From contig QLIY01000224.1 in NCBI GenBank assembly GCA_003260075.1, forward strand, positions 1-64,000: a DNA stretch of 64,000 bases, written 5' to 3'. Of this stretch, positions 47,201-57,000 are shown one piece after another. This DNA comes from Phallusia mammillata. Its lineage: Eukaryota; Chordata; Ascidiacea; Phlebobranchia; Ascidiidae. The notes beneath the pieces were generated by a model. It had not been told where the DNA came from and searched no databases. It saw only the letters and a program-made list of their open reading frames with translations. Both the position numbers and the translations under genes were made by a program. The first letter of the stretch is position 1. Each line of letters opens with the position of its first letter.

Positions 47201-50200
47201 GCTATTTTCAAACGAATAAAACTTTCGCAAATTTCAAACAATTCTAGTTTTTGTGGAAGGAAAATCTGTAATCGACAAACCAAATATAACACGTTTTTCT
47301 TCAGAGAAAACTTTTTCACTAAGAATTTTACCTCACAACTGGATCATGCGCTACCCATCTCTTCACAGCTTCGTAGACAATCTCCTCACGTGACACGTTG
47401 ATGTCGTCATCGCTGATGTAATCGATGACGCGCGTCTTGGGCAATTCCAAAAACTCTTCATGCTAAAAACGTTTTTCCGTGAACTATAAATTGTTTTTCT
47501 TGTCAAAATCTTAATTGGTCTAACTCTAAATTAAATCGTAAGCGCATCACATTTGCTTTTATATTTCATACCCGCAAAACGCTAAGCGATAATGTTAACA
47601 GAAACGTGGAGAACTAAACGGCTTTTGCGGAAAATGTTTAAAACACAACACCCATTAAAAGCGTAATTTTCTTTATCTATTTGATTCGGAGTTAAAAGAG
47701 GTTTGAAAAAATACTTTAGAAACAAACAACGAGATGGCAAAGAGGGTTTTCGTACCACCCCCCCCCCCCTAATCGATGACGCGCGTCTTGGGCAATTCCA
47801 AAAACTCTTCATGCTAATAACATTTTTCAAATTGTCGTAAATTGTTACTCTTGCCAAAATCTAAGACGGTCTAAACTCGAAATGGTCAGCGCAGAAAAAC
47901 GTTGAACAAAGGGCAGTTTGAAAAATGCATAAAATACTAAATTTGTACCCAAATAAAACTTTCACAATCTATTCACATTCGCGTTAAAAGCGTTTTGAAA
48001 AAAAAATTCAAGAAACAAAAGAAACGAACGAAGACGGAAAACATTAACAGATTTTCGTACCACTACGACGTCTGCAAACTTGTCCATGATGAGTTCAGAT
48101 GCTTTCTTGAAAAGTTCGGATAAAGCGTGAGCTTCAGCGAATTCCCTCATACCAATACAGTTGCATGGATCAAGCTGGGCTTCAAGAAACTTCGTACAAG
48201 CTTCACCAAGCGAAGTTATCTGGACATGAAAATGTTACACAATCATTATTTGTTGTTCTCAGTACAGTCGAGTAATATATTTGACTTTCCGTACATTTCT
48301 AACGTCACTAAAACCAACAAACAAATCAAAAGCGGGAAACCTATGTGGCTAAAATAACAGCCAACCCTAATACCTACACCTGTGCGTCCATACAAAACCT
48401 ATATTTACATACATAGTAAAGGAATTTTTGTCAATGGCTATAGGTTGGGCAATGATCAGTTGTAGCGGTTTCCTTTGTTATGAATCGATATTTCACCGGG
48501 TTGTCAAGGGTTTGTAGTACATGTCTCAAATTCGGGGCCTATAAATCGTGACAGGATATTGTGGTTCTAAATACAACAAAAGCAACGCGCTTATACGTTA
48601 AAAATACTAAAGTTCAAAAATTCAAAAATGTTTTTAGAAAAGCATTTAAATCCCAAGGAGCTTTAATTCAAAAATCATCTAGTTCATTAAAATGATTAAA
48701 TAGACATTTTTTTAGTTTTGTAAACTTTGCGAAATGGACCAATTCGCCAGTTATAGTTATGCTATAGTCAAGCGTTACAATACCGCAAAAAGTTTGACAC
48801 TTGTGCAACATTTCCATTTCCGAACTTCGGAACAGGTTTAGTTATGTGAGTAATAATGAACCACGTTATTACATGTGGAAACGAACGATTAAGTAACGCA
48901 GTAAGCCCAGTTGGAATGTTGTGAAGTCGTTTAATAACAAGGTTCTCATAACAAGGTATTTTGACCCGAGGCTATATGCAACCGGAACTGGCGATGTGCC
49001 TAACGATTCGGTAACTTTATGTTTATAGGCTGTACGTTTCTGTGGTCATAGGTAACACAGTGTTGCAGGGAATACGTTTAAACCAATCGAAAAGTCCAAT
49101 TCGCTACAGCGAACCCTAAAATTGCATTTGTAAAGTCAGGTCGTGCCAAAACAAAAACGTAACAATTGTTGGTGACAAAATAGTCAACACCAACCACTAA
49201 AACCAGTTCACGTAACTTTTTTCACAAGACTAACAAATAATTTATTTATAAGTAGGTTACATAACAAGCTAACCAAATACAAAATAAGAATATATTTTTT
49301 AAATGGTAATCTAAAAAAATCCTATTCAAACGTTACACAAGGAAGCAAAGTTAGTTACCTGAAAAAGATTGGAAGCTTCCAGAAGCAACTGTACGTTATC
49401 AGCTGTAATGGAGGCACGTGATGTGTAGAGATAATCCAGCAACAAATCCATCACGTCAGCTTGCATCCCGTTTATTTGAACCAACATCTCGCGTGATTCT
49501 TTGTGATCGTTGCAGAACATAGCGCGAAAATATCTGCTACCTAAAACAAAACATAGCTTGTACAACTATTCCAAACATTTGACACGTTAATGCAGAATTG
49601 CCAGTACCAACGCTAAAATGGCGAGGTCTTCAAAAAATGTGAAATTGTTTGTATTGACGTGTTCTAAACGTGGATACTGAACAAAATGGGCATTTTGTTT
49701 CGCTTATTTATCAGTGACTAGTTTCTATAAATTTTGTACCATGGCACGCAGCTTTTATTGCATGACGGTAAATATATTATGTTCATTCGTTGAAATACGA
49801 AGAACTGTTCACGGTAAAGTTGTTGAAACTTAATGGCATTTATGATATCTTATATCGACGGATATAATTTCATTTCCCAAATGAAAAGAAAACTTTCATT
49901 GCAACGTTTCAAACAACTAGTCCATGTCGGAAAACAATATTCGCTGGCACGTTAATAACTTTTAAACCAGAAGGCGTTCCCAAGCTGAACCACTAGCTGT
50001 ATGATGTCATGCGTAAGTATTAAAGCTGAAAAGGTAATCCGAATGCGTTTACAATTAACATTCATGCTGGGCCAAACCTTACACACTAAAAACCGCAACT
50101 GACCACAAACTACCACATTTGTGCGCACGACCAACTTCAAACTCATACATACCTGCAACCAACACTGCTCTGTGACATGGAAATTCGCGGTTGGCTGCCG

Positions 50201-50411
50201 AAAGTATGACGTCGGTGAATAAACCGCTTTGTCTGAGCTGGTTAAATGTGGTTAGGACCTGACCAGCATGTTTGGTGTTTTCAAATTCATACACCTCACA
50301 TGTATCAGCACTAAACACATCAGAATCTTGATCGCCGTCCATGGCTGGCTTCTTGACCACGGGCGGATTGACACTCATTTGAGAACTTGCCCTTCTTAGG
50401 CGCAGCGGCAT
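31311..50411 (-). CDS. KLHL24: KLHL24-like BTB-BACK-Kelch protein
   Basis: Eleven exons on the minus strand: 50411-50153, 49540-49359, 48219-48061, 47462-47332, 45707-45556, 44451-44192, 43466-43324, 43251-43125, 41590-41482, 32159-32034, 31525-31311. All phases agree and the product is 620 residues (KLHL24 about 600). The BTB domain (about 55-165) has SGLFTDVIL, FPCHRAVL and SRYFRAMFCNDHKESREML. The BACK domain (about 170-275) has FLEAQLDPCNCIGMREFA and EEFLELPKTRVIDYI. Six Kelch repeats (about 300-595) begin after RKYHILGNEINSARTRPRRS, with SEYAVASFRNSIIVSGGR and RPSFHHGCVTIHRF. The wording is closest to KLHL24/KLHL35. Such proteins are substrate adaptors for Cullin-3 ubiquitin ligases; mammalian KLHL24 acts on keratin 14 and itself. 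The C-terminus runs about 25 residues past the usual end (GQGSAQATEQ to GGDF). Intron 9 is 9.3 kb and carries two opposite-strand genes. Substrate here is unknown. Confidence 0.95.
31836..32070. repeat. Direct duplication of about 110 bp around a G10 tract, including part of KLHL24 exon 10
   Basis: 31836-31944 and 31955-32070 repeat around G10 at 31945-31954. The left copy holds only the 3' end of exon 10 and its donor; the right copy leads into the full exon at 32034-32159. Confidence 0.85.
33206..35262 (+). CDS. Unrecognised nested-gene family, copy 1: CaaX-ended basic protein
   Basis: Exons: 33206-33265, 33334-33373, 33538-33610, 33683-33751, 34082-35262, all GT-AG, inside KLHL24 intron 9 on the opposite strand. 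From the Met in exon 2 (33353) the frame is open to the stop: 447 residues. Starting at the exon-1 ATG (MWRRKRNFYS...) the frame breaks, because exon 1 has one base more than its counterpart in copy 2. Visible parts: a Lys-rich N-terminal third; a Cys/Trp segment GCFIVGRSGCWYLQQ (about 55); two TQT motifs at 166-168 and 206-208, each followed by Pro-rich basic runs (PPRQK, PPPKPLRRK); a helix-prone segment HAVSLSKEAITSGIAEIAKS; and a polybasic end KSPKRKKRSRGCIGCCVQ, whose last four residues form a CaaX box. Family unknown. TQT motifs suggest dynein light chain binding and the CaaX box suggests prenylation; both are inference. Confidence 0.65.
33810..33978 (+). mobile_element. tRNA-derived SINE insertion with target duplication and an empty-site partner
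   Basis: The insert has the A-box-like agttggtagagcgc, the B-box-like gggttcgag, and is bounded by direct repeats actaaataccaa (33798-33809) and actaaatatcaa (33979-33990). The paralogous intron of copy 2 has a single actaaataccaa at 37988-37999 and no insert. A G13 run at 33870-33882 interrupts the B box and is probably artefactual. Confidence 0.75.
35263..37160. other. Spacer between the two nested gene copies
   Basis: No supported gene is present. About 35660-35795 and 36800-36945 are diverged direct repeats sharing the phrases aagcatgaaactcc and ggggcct(a/g)t(a/g)ggt. This shows that the duplicated block extends upstream of the coding part. The ORF at 36313-36525 has no family I recognise. 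Confidence 0.45.
38420..39350 (+). repeat. Tandem internal repeats, about 150-170 bp each, in copy 2
   Basis: The phrase (g)aagttgcaaa(c/a)agtct occurs at about 38493, 38663, 38811, 38959 and 39303, each preceded by gaattaagccagga and gccattac. The spacing is near 150 or 170 bases. The 39062 and 39199 copies after G tracts are probably assembly duplicates rather than extra units. Confidence 0.7.
39051..39280. repeat. Two G-tract joins with local direct duplications in copy 2
   Basis: G11 at 39051-39061 is followed by a repeat of about 38963-39009. G9 at 39189-39197 is followed by a repeat of about 39109-39188. Both interrupt the amplified exon and inflate its apparent repeat number. Confidence 0.75.
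39412..40130. mobile_element. Insertion of about 720 bp in the last exon of copy 2
   Basis: Sequence matching copy 1 stops after gccatatctcc and resumes at agcaacaagtaaaactgacagg. The block between has no counterpart in copy 1. It contains a segment whose minus strand reads CTGATGA...CGGTCCAAAAC (39628-39667), a phrase like that in the other small elements here. No clear terminal inverted repeats or coding region are visible. Confidence 0.45.
40070..40327. repeat. Direct duplication of about 123 bp around a G11 tract with many SNPs
   Basis: 40070-40192 and 40204-40327 differ at about eight positions (for example gatgttatgttac/gatggtgtgttgc, cgccacc/ccacacc). G11 lies at 40193-40203. Allelic difference is the simplest reading. 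Confidence 0.8.
40373..40578 (+). repeat. Tandem repeats of about 28 bp
   Basis: The unit agttttaggagg(g/a)agcaagactgta(t/c)ta is repeated about six times, with G10 at 40411-40420 near its start. Copy 1 has one related unit (agtttcagataaaagcaaggctgta) at about 35011. This is local expansion in the decayed copy. Confidence 0.8.
41023..41279. mobile_element. hAT-like element with inner repeats, an N gap and a G29 tract
   Basis: It starts cagtggtcggcaaccg and has cggtccgcg(g/a) repeats. The block cctgtaccggtccgcg... to gggccgta is present on both sides of the single N at 41084. A 29-base G run (41251-41279) replaces the expected right end. The true element is probably shorter. Confidence 0.55.
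42361..42540. repeat. Direct duplication of about 80 bp around a G12 tract
   Basis: 42361-42442 and 42455-42540 repeat with one small indel (tttatacataaag/tttataacttacataaag). G12 lies at 42443-42454, in a KLHL24 intron. Confidence 0.8.
43507..43749. repeat. Direct duplication of about 115 bp around a G10 tract
   Basis: 43507-43621 and 43632-43749 repeat with a few SNPs (atagctggtg/ataagtggtg, accatgaacc/accattaacc). G10 lies at 43622-43631, in a KLHL24 intron. Confidence 0.8.
44591..45182. mobile_element. 592-bp hAT-type MITE with 8-bp target duplication
   Basis: It begins cagtggttctcaaagtatgg and ends tttgagaaccactg, which are inverted ends. Next to both ends are gggtcgcg motifs. The exact 8-base direct repeat GTATAAGT flanks it (44583-44590 and 45183-45190). 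No transposase ORF is present. It lies in KLHL24 intron 5. Confidence 0.9.
45271..45410 (+). repeat. Direct repeat of about 58 bp in KLHL24 intron 5
   Basis: The stretch beginning cacaaaaacttcaagtcggg and ending gtaaaagtttcaggacc occurs at about 45279-45340 and again at 45340-45401 with no G tract between. This is a plain tandem duplication. Confidence 0.75.
47052..47310. repeat. Direct duplication of about 120 bp around a C12 tract
   Basis: 47052-47170 and 47188-47310 repeat with single-base differences (atttgaaac/atttcaaac, ggaaagaa/ggaaggaa). C12 lies at 47176-47187, just downstream of KLHL24 exon 4. Confidence 0.8.
47427..48066. repeat. KLHL24 intron 3 present twice, as two diverged alleles, joined by C12
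   Basis: Upstream of C12 (47758-47769) the sequence ends ttttcgtaccac, as does the start of exon 3's donor region at 48052-48063. Downstream it restarts with taatcgatgacgcgcgtctt, a copy of the first 44 bases of exon 4 (47770-47814). So intron 3 occurs as 47463-47757 and again as 47815-48060. The exon parts agree but the intron parts differ at many positions. Confidence 0.8.
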
Positions 50412-52032
50412 AACATTTAAAGTCAACCGTTGTACGGCAAATCGAATCTAATACCACTGCCAGTAATCAGTACAAAACATGTAATTACCCAATTAGCCTT
50501 TTTCTTAACCCACGAGCACTTGGTTATAACTGCTGCCAGAGAAATATCTCCCTGAAATTATTGCGAGGCACAAGACAGCTGATGTTGTTTTGCATTGCCA
50601 CGTGACTTCTTTGTCGTCGCGCACACGCTTCTTTGTGACGTCACTGTCTATCGCTACGCTTGAACGCTCAGTTAACGCAGCAGTTTATAACTTGTCGACG
50701 ACTGTGGTAAAATGGTTTGCGCGACGTTTGCTAAACTGCGTTCGTTTATTGGTGCAAATAAATCATTGATTTGTCATTTATTAGTGCGAGTAGACAAAAC
50801 ACTGTGGCTTGAGCAGTAAAGTTTTTAGGAATTAAGTTCAACAGGTTTGTCACACAACAAATTTAACAAGACCAACTAGGTAAACCTAAATGTATTTCGT
50901 AACTGCCTTTGTGAGGTCAACCATACTATGTCAAAAACAGGTATAAATTATAGCTGAAACGTTATACCTTTAACCTTGTGAAAAACTAAGCGCTTTGTAA
51001 AAGTTGTTTAAATGGTACAAAAAGGCTTCTTAAACTTTGATAAACGACATCTTCGGGTCAACGATAAATAATTTAAACCAGCCGCTACTGGAGAAAAGAA
51101 GCCAACAGTTACGTCTTGTTTAAGTTTCGCCTAATTTGAATGTAAGAGCCTGTTTAAACTGGACTTGCCTTGTGTTTATTTCACGCTTACCAAATGCTAT
51201 TCCCAGTCATTCAAGCGTACAGTAGTTGATACACACACATTAAATATTTAGATCGAAATTCGGTGCGAATGTTTACGACTGGAAAGAGGCAGGCACCTTG
51301 TAATAAGCTCAACAAAACTTCCTTTTAACTTTGGACTAGTAAATGTTGATACATAAGCGTTACAAGCCTGAGAACTGAACCTTTGTTAACAAATAGATAA
51401 ATAACAAAATCAATAGTATTCTAAAATCTAAGGAACTAACTTTCAAAGAATAGCTTATTCAAACTTTAGATTTCCAATCTCTCAGAAATTAAAATTGGCT
51501 GCCTGGCTAGTCCTGTGTATTTCGTATAAGTTACACTAGTCGAGTCTAATAAACAGTACTGGCGTCTTTGCCTGCTGCGGTAATGGATAACGCAGTGACT
51601 GCGAACTATTTCTATCCAGGCGCGAATGTGTGAATGTCTGCGTTGGTGTCACGTGACGATAGAGCGACGTTCGCCCCAGGCGCAAGACGTTTAACCGCAA
51701 TTCCACAAACTGGTTCGTGAGTTTGGAAATAAACGTGTTTTTGGACGGTAATTCATGAATATGTTGATATTTGGTTAAAAGAAGAAGTATTTAAACTCCA
51801 AAACGCAGTTGTTACCTTAGGTTCAAAAAAGTTTTGAAGTGTCAGAAACAAATTTGCTTCCCAGAAAAACTGCTTTGGCGCAGTACATACTGACGATCAC
51901 TGTTTGACATTTTAAACTCGAAATCAATGGACTTTAATATAAAATTAGTCAGTTATAGACAAAGAAAATATATATTTTGCTTGTTCGATATTATTAACGT
52001 CGGATGATTGCAAATCACAAATTGACATATAA

Positions 52033-52152
52033 ATCTACAAAGTATCAAGTATACTATACCTGCTACCAAATAAGATATCATAATTTTTTTTTTCCCCCCC
52101 CCCTCTACAAAGTATCAAGTATACTATACCTGCTACCAAATAAGATATCATG
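52033..52152. repeat. Direct duplication of about 50 bp around a C10 tract
   Basis: 52033-52081 and 52104-52152 (tctacaaagtatcaagtata onwards) are the same, separated by a T run and C10 at 52094-52103. Confidence 0.8.
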
Positions 52153-52294
52153 AGCTGCAAGCTAAGTAATTCATTTGATGGGTAGCATCATCTAGCGGCT
52201 ATATGATCAAACGGTAAAAAAATATTGCTCAAGGTAGATCTACAGTGCTGTGTAGACAAAAACATACATACTTTGCGAATAAGGTAGGCAAAAA

Positions 52295-52757
52295 CCTGGC
52301 CAATGGTCTAGGGGTCCGCAAAGCGTTTTCAGGGGGTCCGCGACAACTTCCTAATTTTGCAGACAACGATATTAATAAAGCGCTATTTAAAAAAATATGT
52401 CTCAGCGTTTTAAAATAGCATGAAACTTGTTTAAAATCGTTCTTCATAGGCGACAAACCAAAATGCATTGTGATATTTTAGCCCCATTGTGATGCAACAG
52501 AGGTAAATTTTCAGTGGCAAACAACGTCACATCACAATGTAATGGCTCTTTATTATTGAGTTCCGATGTCGCAGTGCAGTCAAAGTGATTGAAATTTTGG
52601 TCCTGGACCAAACGTGGTTGGTATATTCTGCACCTTTTTTGGGTTGCTTGTTAATAAAAAAGGACAAAAAATACCAAAACCTCCATGGGGGTCCGCGATT
52701 AGCTTGACAGTACCAAAAGGGGTCCGCATCAAAGGCAAAAAGGTTGAGAACCACTGC
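52295..52757. mobile_element. hAT-like element, left end worn
   Basis: The right end reads aaaaaggttgagaaccactg, the inverse of a CAGTGGTTCTCAACC start, with ggggtccgc motifs nearby. The left side has ggtctaggggtccgcaaagc and gggggtccgcgac in mirrored order, but its tip is not intact. Confidence 0.6.
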
Positions 52758-53608
52758 TTTAATATATGCTTACGAAATTAGCTCGCTTACAGGAAGTCAA
52801 ATAGTCAAACGGTTTGATTCAACTGGATTGCCAAATCACGTTTGGACTTGTAATATTTCCTGTTGCAGTTAAACGTGTACATTTGATCGAGCTGTGTGCT
52901 TTGTATTGTGCTGTGACTGGGTGTTGCTATTGTGCAGAAATTGTATGAGACTTAATCGCAAATACACAGTTGTAGGCTACATGTGATTTAACGCCATGTA
53001 CCCAGAATTTATAAATCGCGCCGCTGATGTAATTTCTCACTGCAGTTTTACCCCAATTGCTTGCTTTACAGTAATAATGCAATTGTTTGCCAATAAAGCT
53101 TAAGTGAAGGTTGTAATTTCTACGTGTTTTTTTCTTAACATTCTTTTTGAATAAACATGCTGTTGCATAAGACAATAAACAAACTGAGGTGCAAAACCCT
53201 TGTCTATCGAGACTCACGACATTAATTGAACAGCAAAAACAAAATTTGGAAATTGAAGATGAAAATACAGGTAGCCTTTATCTACCGCAAGTATAATCGC
53301 CTGTCTGGCCTCCACTGTTTTTTCGACAGAAACCTGTACAAAGACTTGTGCGCTATATTATTCAGTCTTGTGGACTATTTTGAACAGAAACATTGCCATG
53401 CAAATAGGTTCATTCCTTGACCATCGAGGTTTAATTACTCTAACGTATAGCTTCAATCAACTGATAATTCGAGATCTAGACGAGAATGATCTTTGTCACG
53501 ATCTATAGACTAGTTTATTGACATAAGTACTGTGTTCTTGGCATATTATGGCGACCTTTCACTACACCTTTGTCCCCACAAATTTAGTTATTTCTGCTTT
53601 AGTTTAAG

Positions 53609-53823
53609 CTTTTATTAATAAAATATCAAACTTTTTAGTAGCTCATATTCGTCTGCCTTGTGTTAAAGACATGAAAACCTATGACTTGTTGACTGAATTT
53701 AACAAACAGAATATTGTAGTCATCCCCCCCCCCTTATTAATAAAATATCAAACTTTTTAGTAGCTCATATTCGTCTGCCTTTATGACTTGTTGACTGAAT
53801 TTAACAAACAGAATATTGTAGTT
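53609..53823. repeat. Direct duplication around a C10 tract with a 20-bp indel
   Basis: 53609-53723 and 53734-53823 repeat around C10 at 53724-53733. The left copy has an extra stretch (gtgttaaagacatgaaaacc) that the right copy lacks, which fits an allelic indel. Confidence 0.8.
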
Positions 53824-54092
53824 ATTTTTTATTTAGTAGGGGAAAAATAAAAATACAAAAATGATCAAAACACAAAAACGACAGCATGATTTCAGAAGAC
53901 ATTTAGGGGGGCGTTAAAAAAATCATCACACATGATTGTAGTCCGATTTCAGCATAAAAAGCAAAAAGAGGTTGTCAGCCAATAAACGGTACAAGTCGCC
54001 ATTGGATGGCAAATGATGTAAAAATGTTGAAGAAAAGCAAGAGTTTGGAACTCATTTGGGTTAAAAGCGTCATTTAGAAAAACGTGACCCTT

Positions 54093-57000
54093 TTATGTAT
54101 CAATCAACTGGTCAATGTCGTCGATAATTTGCTGTGTCTCCTGCATGGTGACCTGACCGTACTGCGTAGGGGTCATTGACCTTGTATGGAGGTCATCGGC
54201 ACGAGATGAACCCTGAGCGACGGCGAGAAAACGTCGGTGCAAGAGTTCACCGTGAAGCGATGCAGTAGAACGTCTTTTTGTGATGTCACTTTTCGCAGAA
54301 GGACTAGTGCAACGATTTAAAGGCGCATATGTGGGATAATATTCAGGTTGTTGCTGCTGCTGTGTCTGTGCTACTGTATTGTGTCCGTCGTGGAAAAGGT
54401 CTGAGGCTGAATGCTGGCGTTCGACGTAGCTCTGCGTGGGTACATAGGATGCTGCACTCTCGTATGTGTGTCCATGCGGGAGCGAGCGCGAATCCATGCG
54501 ATGCTGGTAAGGCATGGTGTAGCTATGAGCGTACATTGAGTCGCTGTAATAAGGATTGCTTGAATAACTTGGTTCAGTCAGATAGCTTTCTTCAATTTGT
54601 TCGTCCGTCTGGTTTGAGAGAACTGAATGCAGGGGCTGGGTTTCTCGGATTGTCTCTAAGCCGCATGGAGTCATTGGACTGCTACTGATGATTTGCTGAT
54701 AGGCGTATGAAGGGGTGTTTGCGCGCCTTGGGTCAACGTAATCACCACTGGTGGCTGGTGCGTCTGTTGGGATTAATCACAGAAATTGTAACCACATGTT
54801 TTTTATCTACAACTTGTGAATTAAGGATCGCTACCTACTACATATGTCATTTTCACTAGCTAGACATTGCGTATTGCTGAGATCAATGTTAATGTGTATA
54901 CATACAATTGAGATTAATTCAATGCTAATCCGCACACCACTAACTGCAGTGAGTGCTTAAAGATTTCTGTAATTTATATACGCTATATTTCGATTAACTT
55001 ACCGTAAACTGGAAGCCAGCATTTATCACTATGGCCGATATCCAAGCAGCTCTGTGTGCAATGAGGTCCGAGGTTGCTGCTGTCGTTCATTTCCATAATA
55101 GCAACGTCGCAAGGTTCGTTATGGTAGTGAACTACGACCGGTTTTGGATGTTGCTCAACAGCTTGCATTGATTCTGAAATCAACAAGAAATTTAGCAACT
55201 AGGTACAAAAAAGTTATTGCACATTTTTCAGGGTGTTTATTATGAGAATAACCCCCCCCCCCGACCGGTTTTGGATGTTGCTCAACAGCTTGCATTGATT
55301 CTGAAATCAATAAGAAATTTAGCAAATAGGCACAAAAAGATCATTGCACATTTTTTCCAGTAACACAAAATTTGGAAGCTACTATTTTGTTGACAAAGGC
55401 GCAGATGCTTATTATGAGAATAACTTTTAAATTTTACCTTTGTCCTCATAACTGCCTGTGTCGTGGTCACTGTCCCCTCTGCCGCTGTCTCCATCGACCT
55501 GTTGCGCCACCTGGTGTAAGCTGTCTGATCTCAAGTTGGGCTAAAGGAAATAAAAAATATATATATATGTATCGAAACAGCAGTTTTTGGTTATCAATAC
55601 ATTTGCTTTGAAAATTTGTAAACATTTGCAAATTTGTTTTGGTGTTTACCTTTGAGAAACTTGTCATTTTTCTTTCGATAGTGCGTTGACTTACGTTGGA
55701 TGAGCTGTGTGATATCTGACATTTCACCAATGGGTCTTTCACGTCGCTATACAACCTAAAATACAAAATTTTTGTTAAACACCATATCTTGCAATTGTTT
55801 CAAAAATTTAAAACAACAATTTGACAAAAAATATTTGAATACGTTATCTGGTCGTTTTTGGTCGAATAGTGAAATTTGTTTCAACTTGCCTTTTGTCTCC
55901 GTTTTGACTCCACCCCACACTGTTTAAGTTAGAATCGCGCGATGACATCATCTTGGCTGTTGACGCAACGCCTACGTCATTAGTGAGCGTGCCCTGACTG
56001 GCGCTTAACTTCCAGCCTTTACGGGTTTCTGCACTTCGGCAATTGTAAGTCCGTATTTCCTAAACATAAAACACCATTTAGTTTCTAAATTTGCAGTTTT
56101 CATAAAGTAAACCCTAAAACATTCATTTAGTAGTACAGCGCACACATTAAATCGCACAAAACACGATTTCATGTAAATCAGATTTTAAGCATTTGTTCAA
56201 TACTTAACTTTCAAAAAAAAGTATTTTTAATTCGGCCTTTACAAAATACATTTTTTGGTCCAATAAACTGTTTTGTAAACTTTGTTGTCGTTCACTGAAA
56301 ATTTCTTTTTAAAAAAAACTCCAACAAGACAGCTGGGTTATTTCTCAAACTTACCCCCCCCCCCTTTTGGTCCAATAAACTGTTTTGTAAACTTTGTTGT
56401 CGTTCACTGAAATTTCTTTTTAAAAAAACTCCAACAAGACAGCTGGGTTATTTCCCAAACTTACTTTGTTTTCCCGTTTACATCTCACTGCCACACCGGT
56501 GAGGACAATAATGAGAAGAACAGTGGCTGCAGCGAGTGATGCAATCAGCACAACCGATAGATCTCCAGTGGCCACATCTTCATTCAGTCGCTTTTGCATG
56601 GAGATGATTTGGTGCAATGGAAGATCAGTTACCTTGACGTTGAGAATTGTGAAGCCAGCTGAAGGAGGGACGCCGGAATCTTGCGCCTGTGATAAAGTTC
56701 ATAGGTCAGTAAAGTTACAGTCGGTAGTGGGCGATAAAGAGAATGTGGAAAATGCAAGGAAATGTTCGGTTACCTAAAAGGTGTTGTCAGTACAGCTGGC
56801 GACAAAGGTTATTTATCATGTACTGGCTCTGTGCTTTTATATTTGTTAATTTGATTTTTGGTAAATTAAGATTATAGTTTTACCAAAAAATGCATTTTGC
56901 AGTTTTTTATGTACGTTTTAATGTTTTATTTGAAGCCTATTTTGGCCCTTTGCAGCTGGAACAACTGTTATATAAGATTTCAGGACTTCACTAGCAAAGT

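Larger units (their letters stand above)
50412..54092. other. Intergenic region between the KLHL24-like start and protocadherin stop
   Basis: It includes the KLHL24-like promoter side and the protocadherin 3' untranslated side. No supported gene is present. It contains the C10 joins at 52094 and 53724 and a hAT-like element at about 52295-52757. Confidence 0.5.

Noticed and set aside
54329..54688. Plus-strand ORF of 119 residues opposite the protocadherin tail
   Set aside because: It is antisense to the long last exon of the protocadherin, which is supported by a correct acceptor and the family's tail composition.
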